From assembly GCA_028284385.1 (NCBI GenBank), contig JANQRT010000022.1, positions 62,001-126,000 on the forward strand: 64,000 bases of DNA, in the 5' to 3' direction. This DNA is from Opitutaceae bacterium. Its GTDB lineage: Bacteria > Verrucomicrobiota > Verrucomicrobiia > Opitutales > Opitutaceae. Below, piece after piece: positions 1-8,290 of this stretch (its first letter is position 1; each line of letters begins with the position of its first letter). The position numbers and the translations under genes were made by a program. The notes beneath the pieces were generated by a model, which worked only from the letters and a program-made list of their open reading frames with translations, did no database searches and had not been told where the DNA came from.

Positions 1-1
1 A

Positions 2-970
2 GCCAGATCTGGCGATGGTAAGGACTGGGGCTTCCGCTTCTCCTTATTCGAGCAAAAGGTCCATGTGAACGTGAACTGGTTCGAGACGAGCGAAATCAAT
101 AGGAATACGGCGCAGATTCGAGGCGGCCCGCAGACTGGCCAGTTTGCAGAGCCTCTCAATGCGATTTGGAACACGTTCATCGATTTTGGCCTTGAAGAAG
201 GTGACGAGAGTGTCAGCCCGCTGGCCCAGGAAGTATTGCGGGAAACGGGACTTACTTTGCCTGGGGGGCTGACGGACGAGATCCGAGGAACGTGGCAGGA
301 CACTCAAGACCAAGATGCCGACGGGGTCGAGATCAGCCTAACGGCTAACCCGACTCCATCTTGGCGCATGGTGCTCAAGCTGAGCAACCAGGAGAACATT
401 CTGAGCAATATTGGCCCTCGGGCGATCGTATATTGGCAGACCTTTTCGGACTATTTAAGCTCGAGACCGGATTTGCTCGCCCTAGAGACGGCCGACGGAG
501 ATACGACCGTTGGGGACGAGGTCGCGCTAGCCACGGAGGCCTTGGCGAATACGAGGCGCCTCGATGGCGTGACGGATGGCCGCCAGCCTTTGTGGAACAT
601 GAATTTCACCACGAATTACAGCTTCCGCAATCACGATGGCTGGATCCAGCCATTCAGCATCGGGGCCGGGGCTCGTTGGCGTGATGAGAACATCATCGGT
701 TACGTGCAGGACGATCTTGGCCTCAATGATCCAGAAAACCCATTCTATCGGGCAGACAATTGGAATATCGATTTCTGGCTTAAGTATAAACGGAAGATTC
801 TCAACGACAAGATCGACTGGTTGGTGCAGCTCAACGTGAGGAATGCCTTCAATGATGACGGCCTTTTCCCCATGAAAGCCAATGATGACGGTTCTGGCAA
901 TCCGATCTTCATTCGCTACGGAGTGCCAGCGCCGGTCCATCTCATCCTGACCAATACGTTTAAATTCTGA
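2..970 (+). CDS. TonB-dependent receptor, C-terminal part (5' end outside window)
   Basis: The reading frame is open from the left edge of the window, so this is the last ~322 residues of a longer outer-membrane protein. Alternating hydrophobic/polar strands, a repeated aromatic pattern and the terminus LTNTFKF (C-terminal Phe) fit the last beta-strands of a TonB-dependent beta-barrel. The segment KIDWLVQLNVRNAFND near the end closely parallels KIDWRIQLNATRLIDS at the end of the full-length receptor at 44835-48296, so both belong to the same Opitutae-type receptor family. The role would be energised uptake of an oligosaccharide or another large ligand across the outer membrane; the substrate cannot be read from this fragment. 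It is followed by an intrinsic terminator. Confidence 0.85.
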   Translation, partial: ARSGDGKDWGFRFSLFEQKVHVNVNWFETSEINRNTAQIRGGPQTGQFAEPLNAIWNTFIDFGLEEGDESVSPLAQEVLRETGLTLPGGLTDEIRGTWQDTQDQDADGVEISLTANPTPSWRMVLKLSNQENILSNIGPRAIVYWQTFSDYLSSRPDLLALETADGDTTVGDEVALATEALANTRRLDGVTDGRQPLWNMNFTTNYSFRNHDGWIQPFSIGAGARWRDENIIGYVQDDLGLNDPENPFYRADNWNIDFWLKYKRKILNDKIDWLVQLNVRNAFNDDGLFPMKANDDGSGNPIFIRYGVPAPVHLILTNTFKF

Positions 971-1003
971 TACGCTAATCTGGCGTCGGTAAAACTCTTA
1001 CAG

Positions 1004-1033
1004 AGCGGTTCCTGGTTTTCGGGAACCGCTTTT
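1004..1033 (+). terminator. Intrinsic terminator after the TonB receptor
   Basis: A 9-bp perfect stem AGCGGTTCC / GGAACCGCT with a 9-nt loop, followed directly by TTTT. It lies 33 nt after the receptor stop codon and before the convergent ABC-F gene. The T-run is only on the plus-strand side, so it should mainly stop the receptor transcript. Confidence 0.8.
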
Positions 1034-1044
1034 CGTATCCATGA

Positions 1045-2673
1045 TCAGTTGGCAACAACCGCTTCGGTTTGTATCCGCTCGATGTATTCGCTGACATTGC
1101 AGGTAAGGAGGCGGGTCCCGGTTTTACTGACCTCCAGAACTTTATTGACAATGGGGTCGAGAAAGTCGCGGTCGTGGCTTACTAGAATGACGGTTCCTGT
1201 GAATTCCTTGATCGCGTCTTGCAGTATTTCCTTGCTGCGAATGTCCAGATGATTGGTTGGCTCGTCGAGAATGAGGGTGTTGGTACTGCGAATCAACATC
1301 TTGGCCAATGCCAAGCGATTTCGCTCCCCACCCGAAAGAACGCTGCATTTTTTGAATACATCGTCGCCGCGGAAAAGAAGGGCTCCCAGAATGCCGCGCG
1401 GATTCGATTCTTCGTTGCCTGCTTCGGCAGAGGCTTTTTCCACTTCCTCGAGGGCTGAAAGGTCGGAGTCAAGTTCGTCGGCCTGATGCTGGGCGAAATA
1501 GCCGATAACGGTATTCACGCCAACAGTACGTTCGCCTTGCTGGAATGGTTCTACTCCAGCTAGGATGCGAGCTAGGGTCGACTTGCCCGCCCCATTGACT
1601 CCAACGATGGCCAGGCGGTCGCCTTTCTCGATACGAAAATTCAAGCCTTCGTAAACCTTTAGATCGCCATAGGACTTGTGCACGTCCTCCAGTTCGATCA
1701 CCTTGGCGCTTCCGGGAGGCGGGGGAGGGAAGCGAAAGAAAATTTTCTTCTCCTCCTTCGGCAGTTCGATGATCTCGATTTTCTCCAGAGCCTTGATACG
1801 GCTTTGCACCATGGCCGCTTTCTTCACGTTTGATCGAAAACGATTGATGAAATCCTTTTGTCGCTGGATTTCCTTCTTTTGGTTATCGAAGGCTTTTCGC
1901 AGCTGAGCTTTGCGATCGGCTTCCTCTTTTATATAGAAGGCGTAGTTGCCTTTGTATGACGTGAGGCTTCCCATGCTCAAGTGAATGGTACGATTGGTAA
2001 TCGTATTCAGAAAGGCGCGATCATGGGAGATGACGATGATCGACCCCTCATAGCGTTGCAAGTAGCCTTCGAGCCAGTTTTGCGATACGATATCCAGATG
2101 GTTGGTTGGCTCGTCAAGGAGTAGAAGGGAAGGTTCTTGCAAAAGCAGTTTAGCTAGAGCGATCCGCATTTGCCAGCCACCCGAAAACTCGCCCGTGTCT
2201 CGCTGCAGATCTTCCATGGAAAAACCCAAGCCCAGAGCCATACGCTCGATTCGCGATTTCATCTTGGCGGGCTCGTGCTCTTCAAGCTTGTGTTCCCAAG
2301 CTCCAATCTGGTCGATGAGATCGAAATATTCCTCTGATGACGTATCCATGTCCGCCATCTCAGCATCGGCTGCATCGATTTTAGCTTGGAGATCCAGAGC
2401 GTCTTCGAAAGCCGATTCAATCTCTTCATAGAGTGTCTTGCCGCTCGCCTCGATGCCATCTTGAGGCAGGTATCCTAAACTAACATAGTCGGGCTTTTCG
2501 ATCTCTCCATTGTCGAACTCCTCTCTCTCCAGGAGCAGCTTGAGAAAGGTCGATTTTCCCGACCCATTCGAACCTACCAGGCCAATGCGATCTCGGGCTC
2601 CAATAACGGTGGAGATCTTGTTGAAGACGACTTTCGGGCCGTACCGAAGTGAAAGGTCGATGATTGAAATCAT
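1045..2673 (-). CDS. ABC-F family ATP-binding protein
   Basis: A soluble tandem ABC ATPase of 542 residues without membrane segments. ABC-F proteins act on the ribosome (translation factors, some antibiotic resistance) rather than in transport. The first domain has Walker A GSNGSGKS at residues 34-41, signature FSGGWQMR and Walker B LLLLDEPTNHLD; the second has Walker A GVNGAGKS near residue 358, signature LSGGERNR and LILDEPTNHLD. Between them is the charged linker (about residues 240-310, rich in K/R/Q) that in this family reaches the P-site tRNA. Length and order match the Uup/YdiF/EttA group; the subgroup is not assigned. The ATG start directly precedes the first domain. It stands alone, facing away from its neighbour DUF1294 by 166 nt. 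Confidence 0.95.
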   Translation of the reverse strand: MISIIDLSLRYGPKVVFNKISTVIGARDRIGLVGSNGSGKSTFLKLLLEREEFDNGEIEKPDYVSLGYLPQDGIEASGKTLYEEIESAFEDALDLQAKIDAADAEMADMDTSSEEYFDLIDQIGAWEHKLEEHEPAKMKSRIERMALGLGFSMEDLQRDTGEFSGGWQMRIALAKLLLQEPSLLLLDEPTNHLDIVSQNWLEGYLQRYEGSIIVISHDRAFLNTITNRTIHLSMGSLTSYKGNYAFYIKEEADRKAQLRKAFDNQKKEIQRQKDFINRFRSNVKKAAMVQSRIKALEKIEIIELPKEEKKIFFRFPPPPPGSAKVIELEDVHKSYGDLKVYEGLNFRIEKGDRLAIVGVNGAGKSTLARILAGVEPFQQGERTVGVNTVIGYFAQHQADELDSDLSALEEVEKASAEAGNEESNPRGILGALLFRGDDVFKKCSVLSGGERNRLALAKMLIRSTNTLILDEPTNHLDIRSKEILQDAIKEFTGTVILVSHDRDFLDPIVNKVLEVSKTGTRLLTCNVSEYIERIQTEAVVAN

Positions 2674-2839
2674 GGAAGTCGCAGGAGATTAGGTGGGTGG
2701 GACGGTTGGTCAAGGTTTGAGGACGTGACAATCCCGCTCGCGAGCGTCTTCTACTCTCTTCTTCGGCTTCTCCATCTCAATCTTTGGTTTAACGTGGATG
2801 AGGAAGAAGAAGGGGACGCTAGAAAGAAGATTCTATCTT

Positions 2840-3106
2840 CTACCGAATCTTCCACCACCAATAGGCCACGACTTGCAAGCCGATGATAATCGGCACGCCG
2901 TAACGGAATAGCGGCTTGGAAGTCTTATGATTGAAAAGCACCATGCCGAAAAGGGCTCCCACTGAGCCTCCGGCTAGGGCGAAAAGAATTAGAAGTTTCT
3001 CAGGAATTCGCGTCTTCTGCCACTTAGCCATCAACTTGTCGTATCCGAACACGGCCATGGCTACGGCGCTGGCTCCAATGATATAGAAAACAAGGATCGT
3101 TGACAT
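2840..3106 (-). CDS. DUF1294 small membrane protein
   Basis: 88 residues with three probable membrane helices (residues ~2-22, 37-58, 70-85). The central signature YDKLMAK...RIPEKLLILFALAGGSVGALFGMVLFNHKTSKPLFRYG is typical of DUF1294 proteins: YDK, RIPE, GG..GA and the HKT.K..FR element are all present. The function of the family is unknown. It is divergent from the SMP-30-like gene, with only 49 nt between the two start codons, so their promoters overlap. Confidence 0.85.
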   Translation of the reverse strand: MSTILVFYIIGASAVAMAVFGYDKLMAKWQKTRIPEKLLILFALAGGSVGALFGMVLFNHKTSKPLFRYGVPIIIGLQVVAYWWWKIR

Positions 3107-3155
3107 GGAAGGATGGTTCTGTTTTATCGGCTATCGATTAATAAAAGGTATTCAA

Positions 3156-4073
3156 ATGAAAAATACAAAATTGATTCTCGTTTCGTCTTTGCTGCTTGCT
3201 GGAGCATTTTTCAATTCGCTTTTCGCCGCTCACCATGGAGCAAAATTGCCTGCCAGGCTGGAGGTTGGCGAGCGCCCTGAAAGTATAACCAAAGGTTTTG
3301 ATGGGGACTATTTCGTTACGGTCATGAATGGCAAGGAAGAAGGCGATGGCGTGATCAAGCGGATCCATGGCAGCAAGGTGACGGTCTTCGCGACCGGTTT
3401 GGATGAGCCCAAGGGGATTTGCTTTGTGGGAGACCACCTGTTTACCACGGATCTCAATAAGGTTCGAAAAATCGATGCCGAGGGAAATGTCTCCATATTG
3501 GCAGACGAATCCGATTTCCCACTGCCTGTTTCCTATTTGAATGACGCCGCTGCCGCTCCCGAGGGCGATGCCATCTACATCACCGATATGGGAGCCAATA
3601 CTAAGATGTTTAAAGAGCCGGGAGTGTTTTGGCCAATCGGAAGTAATGAATACAAGAACATGCCCATTATTGGGCGCGTCTATAAAATCCACTTGAACGG
3701 AACGATAAGCATTTCCATCAACAGCAACAACTTGATGACCAATCCCAACGGCGTAGGGGTTGGCAAAGATGGGCAGTTGATGGTGGGAGCTTTCTTCAGA
3801 GGAAATGTTTTGGAGCAGACTGATTTGGGACTGAAAGTGATTGGACATGGCATGCGTGGAGCGGACGCCGTTGAGCAAGATTCCAAAGGCAACTACTACG
3901 TTTCCAGCTGGGCTCAGGGCAAGGTTTGGAAGATCGGCGCCGCGGATCACAATGTGACCGTTCTCATTGAGGGATTGCAGTCGGCAGCGGACTTCTATCT
4001 GGAAGAGGATAAAGGCAGATTGCTTTTGCCCGACATGAAAGCCGGCGTGATATTGACAGTTCCTCTACTCTGA
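3156..4073 (+). CDS. Exported SMP-30/gluconolactonase-like beta-propeller protein
   Basis: 305 residues. The ATG at 3156 is preferred because AAAGG lies 7 nt upstream and the protein then begins with a normal signal peptide (MKNTKLILVSSLLLAGAFF, cut near SLFA-AH); an upstream in-frame ATG at 3105 would overlap the divergent gene's start. The rest shows repeated propeller-blade patterns (GFDGDYFVT, EPKGICFVGDHLF, NPNGVGVGKDGQL, GADAVEQDSKGNYYVS, ADFYLEEDKGRLLLPDM) as in SMP-30/LRE-like calcium-dependent lactonases. It is likely periplasmic or surface-exposed. Enzymatic activity is not proven; it could equally be a non-catalytic six-bladed propeller. Confidence 0.75.
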   Translation: MKNTKLILVSSLLLAGAFFNSLFAAHHGAKLPARLEVGERPESITKGFDGDYFVTVMNGKEEGDGVIKRIHGSKVTVFATGLDEPKGICFVGDHLFTTDLNKVRKIDAEGNVSILADESDFPLPVSYLNDAAAAPEGDAIYITDMGANTKMFKEPGVFWPIGSNEYKNMPIIGRVYKIHLNGTISISINSNNLMTNPNGVGVGKDGQLMVGAFFRGNVLEQTDLGLKVIGHGMRGADAVEQDSKGNYYVSSWAQGKVWKIGAADHNVTVLIEGLQSAADFYLEEDKGRLLLPDMKAGVILTVPLL

Positions 4074-4098
4074 GCAGCGCTTAAACGCTGGCTTATCG

Positions 4099-4635
4099 CT
4101 AGCGAATCTGCCCGCCTCTCATAGCCTTTACGCTATCGTCATCGGTGTAGAATTTTCGATCCGGCCCTGCGGAGCGCGTTTCTATGTTGGTGACGGAAAT
4201 AGGGTGGAAGGCGATGGGAGTCCCCCAGCGATCTAGCAATTCCCCTTCATCGTTAATGAATGGACTCTCCTTATCGATGAATGCGAAGCTTTCGCGATTA
4301 TCGCCTGTAAGGGTTTTCACAATACTAGCGTTCGAATCTAAGCGAATTTCGTCTGGGGTCTTGAGAAGTCTCCAATAGACGTTGAAAGTCTTGTTGAGAA
4401 TTTCCAAATCCTTCTGGATCGAGCCGGTACTGCTTCCGTATTGAGAAAAATAGGACGGAGGAGGGGTGTGGGATTGGGATTGTAGCGATTTTTGATCCGA
4501 AGAGGAAATGTTGGTCTTAGGAGCTTCTTCATCAGAAAGCTTCTCTGACGGCGGATTGGTCTTGATCGAATAGAATAGAATGCCAAAAACGAGCAGGATT
4601 GCCGCTAGGGCATAGGCGATTCTTGTTCCGTTCAT
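4099..4635 (-). CDS. Membrane-anchored protein with pseudopilin-like C-terminus
   Basis: 178 residues: one N-terminal membrane anchor (residues ~6-25), a Ser/Gln-rich linker, and a C-terminal motif LLDRWGTPIAFHPIS...RSAGPDRKFYTDDD. The 'D.WGTP ... SAGPD ... TDDD' pattern is what GspG-type type II secretion pseudopilins carry around their calcium site, but the GFxxxE prepilin N-terminus is missing. I infer a pseudopilin-derived or pseudopilin-mimicking fold. It lies 44 nt downstream of the DUF1501 gene on the same strand and is probably the last gene of the DUF1800-DUF1501 transcript. Confidence 0.6.
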   Translation of the reverse strand: MNGTRIAYALAAILLVFGILFYSIKTNPPSEKLSDEEAPKTNISSSDQKSLQSQSHTPPPSYFSQYGSSTGSIQKDLEILNKTFNVYWRLLKTPDEIRLDSNASIVKTLTGDNRESFAFIDKESPFINDEGELLDRWGTPIAFHPISVTNIETRSAGPDRKFYTDDDSVKAMRGGQIR

Positions 4636-4679
4636 CGAACTTTAGAATGAATGGATTACTCAATACAGTAGACTAATCG

Positions 4680-6119
4680 CTACCCGAATATGCCGACGGG
4701 AGCAGCCGAGGAACTGAGATCGTAGAAACGATTTAGATTGGGAAGCACTGTTCCGAGGTCGCTTTGCGATACTCCCATCCACTTTACCAGATCCGCGAAG
4801 TACTCGTCGACGGAAGTTGTGGGGACGATACGCCCTCTTCCCACGTCCAAGGGTCCGTCAAGTGAAAGATCCTCTGGATACTCTCCGTAGATATTGCCGC
4901 CTTGTACGGCTCCACCAAGGATGAACTGATTCCCTCCCCAGGCGTGGTCGGATCCCGCTCCATTGCTCGAAAGCGTCCTGCCGAATTCCGAGGTCGAGAA
5001 GAGCGTAACGTCGTTCTGAATACCTAGCTCACCGATCGCGTCCCAAAACGCTTTTACCGCCGCATCGACTTCCGCCAGCATGGGACCATGAACGTCCAGT
5101 ACGCCGTCGTGCAGATCGTAGCCTCCCATACTGACAAAGAAGGTTTGGCGACGCATGCCCAGTGTTTCGCGAGCCCCAATCGATCTGGCAACCATTTCCA
5201 ATTGATTGGCGAGATGATTGTCGGGAAAGGAGACCGAAAAATCGGGAACGGCGTCAATGGCTGCGGTAAACTCCTGTTCCGCGTCAATGGACCGACGGGT
5301 AACATCGGCAAACGTTCGCTTCAGCATGCTTTCATATTCCTGGGAAAGCAGGCTGTCGATAGCCGGGCGAATATAAGGAAGCCAATCAGCGTTGTAGCCA
5401 TCGATTGGCGTTACGCCGTGTGTCGTTATTGAATACGGAACTGTAGAGTTTCCTTGTTGCATGATGTTCATCCCATCAAGGGAGATGTTCATGCCGACGT
5501 CGCTCGCCTCGTTTAGAGACTGCAGTATTTCACCTGCTTTACCGGCCCATCCAATGGCCGATCTCTGGTCGGGTACCGATGTCTGCCAGTGCATCTGCTG
5601 ATCGTTGTGCGAAAAGAGACCCAAGGGGAGGGCAGCCGTTTCGTTCTCGTAGTCAGCGACGGTTGTTGGTTCGAGAAGCGTCCCTACATTGGCCAGAAAG
5701 GCGAGGTCTCCGCTATTATAGAGATTAGTCAATTCCGGCATGCTATTGTGGATACCGTAGGCCTTGCCGTTCAGCGGATTGGAAATGTCGATCACATCGC
5801 TAGCGGCCAAGGCAAGGTCCGCTCTTGCCGACCGGTAGTTGTTGAACTCCGTTGTTTCGCGAGGAACGACCATGTTGAAGGAGTCATTCCCTCCGGCCAG
5901 GAAAAGGCATACCAGGCATCGGTAGTCGCCGGAGCCAGGAATGGCATTGTTTACATTCAAGTTGGTTGGCGAAGTAGGAGGCGAGCTTTGAGCGGAAGCT
6001 CGGCCAGTCATGGCCAAGCTGAGCAATGTTGAATACAAAGCGGTTGAGCCTATTCCCGCGCAGCTAAGCTGCCCGAGAAACTTGCGTCGCGAATACTTGT
6101 TGGAATTTCCGGAATTCAT
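4680..6119 (-). CDS. DUF1501 protein, Tat-exported
   Basis: 479 residues. The N-terminus contains a twin-arginine signal SRRKFLGQ followed by a hydrophobic stretch ending in GRASAQ, so it is exported folded by Tat. The body has the DUF1501 hallmarks: LVCLFLAGGNDSFNMVVP, YGIHNSMPELTNLYNSGDLAFLANVG, FSHNDQQMHWQ, and the C-terminal TLFSTSEFGRTLSSNGAGSDHAWGGNQFILGG. The family is distantly related to the alkaline phosphatase/sulfatase superfamily; its substrate is unknown. It follows the DUF1800 gene by 20 nt on the same strand, the usual arrangement for this pair, indicating an operon and a joint function. Confidence 0.92.
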   Translation of the reverse strand: MNSGNSNKYSRRKFLGQLSCAGIGSTALYSTLLSLAMTGRASAQSSPPTSPTNLNVNNAIPGSGDYRCLVCLFLAGGNDSFNMVVPRETTEFNNYRSARADLALAASDVIDISNPLNGKAYGIHNSMPELTNLYNSGDLAFLANVGTLLEPTTVADYENETAALPLGLFSHNDQQMHWQTSVPDQRSAIGWAGKAGEILQSLNEASDVGMNISLDGMNIMQQGNSTVPYSITTHGVTPIDGYNADWLPYIRPAIDSLLSQEYESMLKRTFADVTRRSIDAEQEFTAAIDAVPDFSVSFPDNHLANQLEMVARSIGARETLGMRRQTFFVSMGGYDLHDGVLDVHGPMLAEVDAAVKAFWDAIGELGIQNDVTLFSTSEFGRTLSSNGAGSDHAWGGNQFILGGAVQGGNIYGEYPEDLSLDGPLDVGRGRIVPTTSVDEYFADLVKWMGVSQSDLGTVLPNLNRFYDLSSSAAPVGIFG

Positions 6120-6139
6120 TTCAAAAGATGATCTATCGG

Positions 6140-7825
6140 TTACTGAAATACGGAGAAGTCGGGGCTCATCATCGCCAGATGGATGAGTCTTCTTACCTTT
6201 TCATTGTCGTCCCACCAGTTTGGCATCGATTCGTAGGCAGTTCGCATTGTCGTTTTGGTCTCCTCGGATAGGGTTCCATAGGCGAGTAGAAGATCGACAC
6301 GTTCAATCAGAGTATCCACGTCGCCAGATAACGAGTACTCGACACTCAAGTCTAGCGATACCCTATCATCCCCTTCTTGATTCATAAAGTAATCGCTAAG
6401 CGGATCTCGGTAGGCATTTAGCGAGCGTAGGGCAGTGGTGGAATTGAGAATTTGAAATTCCGGACCTACCAGACCTGCAGCTTCCATTTCTCCAAGGGGA
6501 ACGAAGTCGGGAAGGAAGAAATTGAATACGGTGGGAGATGCGAAAATGTATTGGTTGAAATCGTCGAAGGCTCCCCATTCCGGAATTTGATAAGTGCCGT
6601 TGGGCGAACTGGCGTTGAAGGTTCGCATTAGGCGCACGTATCGTAGATAGGGTTCTCGCAACCGTCCCACGAGTTCGCTGCCGGACCCTGGCATCACTCG
6701 AGCCTCGCTATCCATGAGGATGGCTTTGACGACGGCTCCCAAATCGCCTCGCTCTCCTGATCCATTATCTTCGAAAACGTTCGATACTCGTTGTACGTAG
6801 GCAGGCGAAGGGTTCGAAGTCACCAGGCGTTGAATAAGGCGGTATCCAATAAATGGAGCAATATTCGGATGATTAAAAAGATTATCGATGGTGTCATCTA
6901 GGTCGTCCATCGGCGTGCGCCCTGGATCATTGGCAAAGGCTGGCAACACGGTTCCTCTCAGTAGGGTCTTTTCATCGGTATCGTGTTCTTCTACCCAGAT
7001 TTTCATTGGCTCATCCGTGTCCCAGTCTCCCCAGAAGAAGGCCCACTGGTCATTGATGTCATTGTTGGGTCCGCCAAAGGCGAAGCCAGTGAAGACACGA
7101 GCGAAATTGGTGATGTCGGTGTTGTCGTAGGTAGGAATGCTGTTTCCTTCTGAATCCAAAACATGGGTACCATCTAAGTTAAGCTCGAAAAGGCCGATGC
7201 TGAATAGCTGCATGATCTCTCGAGCGAAGTTCTCGTCTGGAAATCGGTTGATCGACGGATCCGCCTTCCGATTCTGCATGTGGCTCAAATACAGTCCCAT
7301 GATAGGATGAAGACTTACTTCCTTGAGAAGGTCGCGATAGTTGCCAAAGGCGTTTCGCAATAGCATATCGTGATAGTTCGCCATCCCTTCCTCATCGAAA
7401 ATCGATTGTTCGGAAACCACCAGGATTTCGCTCAACGCCACGGCGATTCGCTGTCTTAAAAGATCGTCCGAAGTCATGACCTGGCGCCACCAAGCGTGAT
7501 GCCGATGCTGTCCGTATGTATTCAGGTCATTAGCGATTCGGTCGTCGATTTCAGGTTCCATGAGTCCTGGAGCGATGGTGAGCTGCTCATCGATCCAAGC
7601 CTCGAATCCCATGGAAACGACACGATTGATTTCGGTTTCGTCTGCCCCGAGGGTCGCTTGCATCAGGAAACGCGACGCCTCGTATTGGGTGGGCGAGGAC
7701 TGGGCTTGAACATCCGGAGCAATAGTAGCGGCGAGGAGAAGCAAGGCCGCCGTTGAGGCGAAACGAACACTCGAGTATGTATTCCTTAACGGCAGCCTCT
7801 TGAGAACAGAATCAATGATCAGCAT
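6140..7825 (-). CDS. DUF1800 protein, exported
   Basis: 561 residues with an N-terminal signal (hydrophobic STAALLLLAATIAPDVQAQ). The family pattern is clear: ASRFLMQATLGADETEINRV near the mature N-terminus, WWRQVMTSDDLLRQRIAVALSEILVVSE, the M-YHDMLLRNAFGNYRDLL block, and FAREIMQLFSIGLFELN. DUF1800 proteins are helical, exported and of unknown biochemical role; they almost always sit next to DUF1501. This is the first gene of the DUF1800-DUF1501-(pseudopilin-like) minus-strand cluster. An alternative start a few codons downstream cannot be excluded. Confidence 0.92.
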   Translation of the reverse strand: MLIIDSVLKRLPLRNTYSSVRFASTAALLLLAATIAPDVQAQSSPTQYEASRFLMQATLGADETEINRVVSMGFEAWIDEQLTIAPGLMEPEIDDRIANDLNTYGQHRHHAWWRQVMTSDDLLRQRIAVALSEILVVSEQSIFDEEGMANYHDMLLRNAFGNYRDLLKEVSLHPIMGLYLSHMQNRKADPSINRFPDENFAREIMQLFSIGLFELNLDGTHVLDSEGNSIPTYDNTDITNFARVFTGFAFGGPNNDINDQWAFFWGDWDTDEPMKIWVEEHDTDEKTLLRGTVLPAFANDPGRTPMDDLDDTIDNLFNHPNIAPFIGYRLIQRLVTSNPSPAYVQRVSNVFEDNGSGERGDLGAVVKAILMDSEARVMPGSGSELVGRLREPYLRYVRLMRTFNASSPNGTYQIPEWGAFDDFNQYIFASPTVFNFFLPDFVPLGEMEAAGLVGPEFQILNSTTALRSLNAYRDPLSDYFMNQEGDDRVSLDLSVEYSLSGDVDTLIERVDLLLAYGTLSEETKTTMRTAYESMPNWWDDNEKVRRLIHLAMMSPDFSVFQ

Positions 7826-8290
7826 GACGAGAGAGTTGTTAACTATCTCTCTATATTACCTCTTCCCAGTAGATGGAAGAAAGCTAGACTACCCCAGGGT
7901 TCGTTAATTTCTTGCTAATCAAATGCGAGCTCCTCGTGGCCTTAGTTGTATTACTCTAGCGACTACACCAGTGCTTGGAAAGGGAAGAACGATTTGCTCC
8001 CGATGTTGCTAGGTCGACTTTCTTTTCAGGTGAGTAGGAGCGCGTAAGGGAGCATTTTCGTTTGGATATCCAGTTCCCGTCTGCTGATGCGAAGCAATAA
8101 TTTGTAGACGGAAGGAAATCAATGAGCTGTTTAGATCGAATCCATTTTGCTCTCATTAACAGCATGTAGAACTTATAAGATTTGGTGTAATTAAAATATG
8201 TAAAAACCATCGGCTTTCTTGATCTTGTTTACTCGGGAAATAGGGTACTGCCGACGTATTAGCCGTGCCACTTCAACCACCTCACTTACC
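7826..8290. other. Intergenic region, divergent promoters
   Basis: 465 nt between the divergent DUF1800 and hybrid-kinase genes. I see no RNA gene, repeat or credible protein. An 84-codon minus-strand frame (7956-8210) has no recognisable protein character and is discounted. The region must contain both promoters, but no clear -35/-10 pair was identified. Confidence 0.5.

Noticed and set aside
7956..8210. 84-codon minus-strand frame upstream of the hybrid kinase
   Set aside because: No domain, signal or helix pattern and a composition unlike a protein; the region is better read as divergent promoter DNA.
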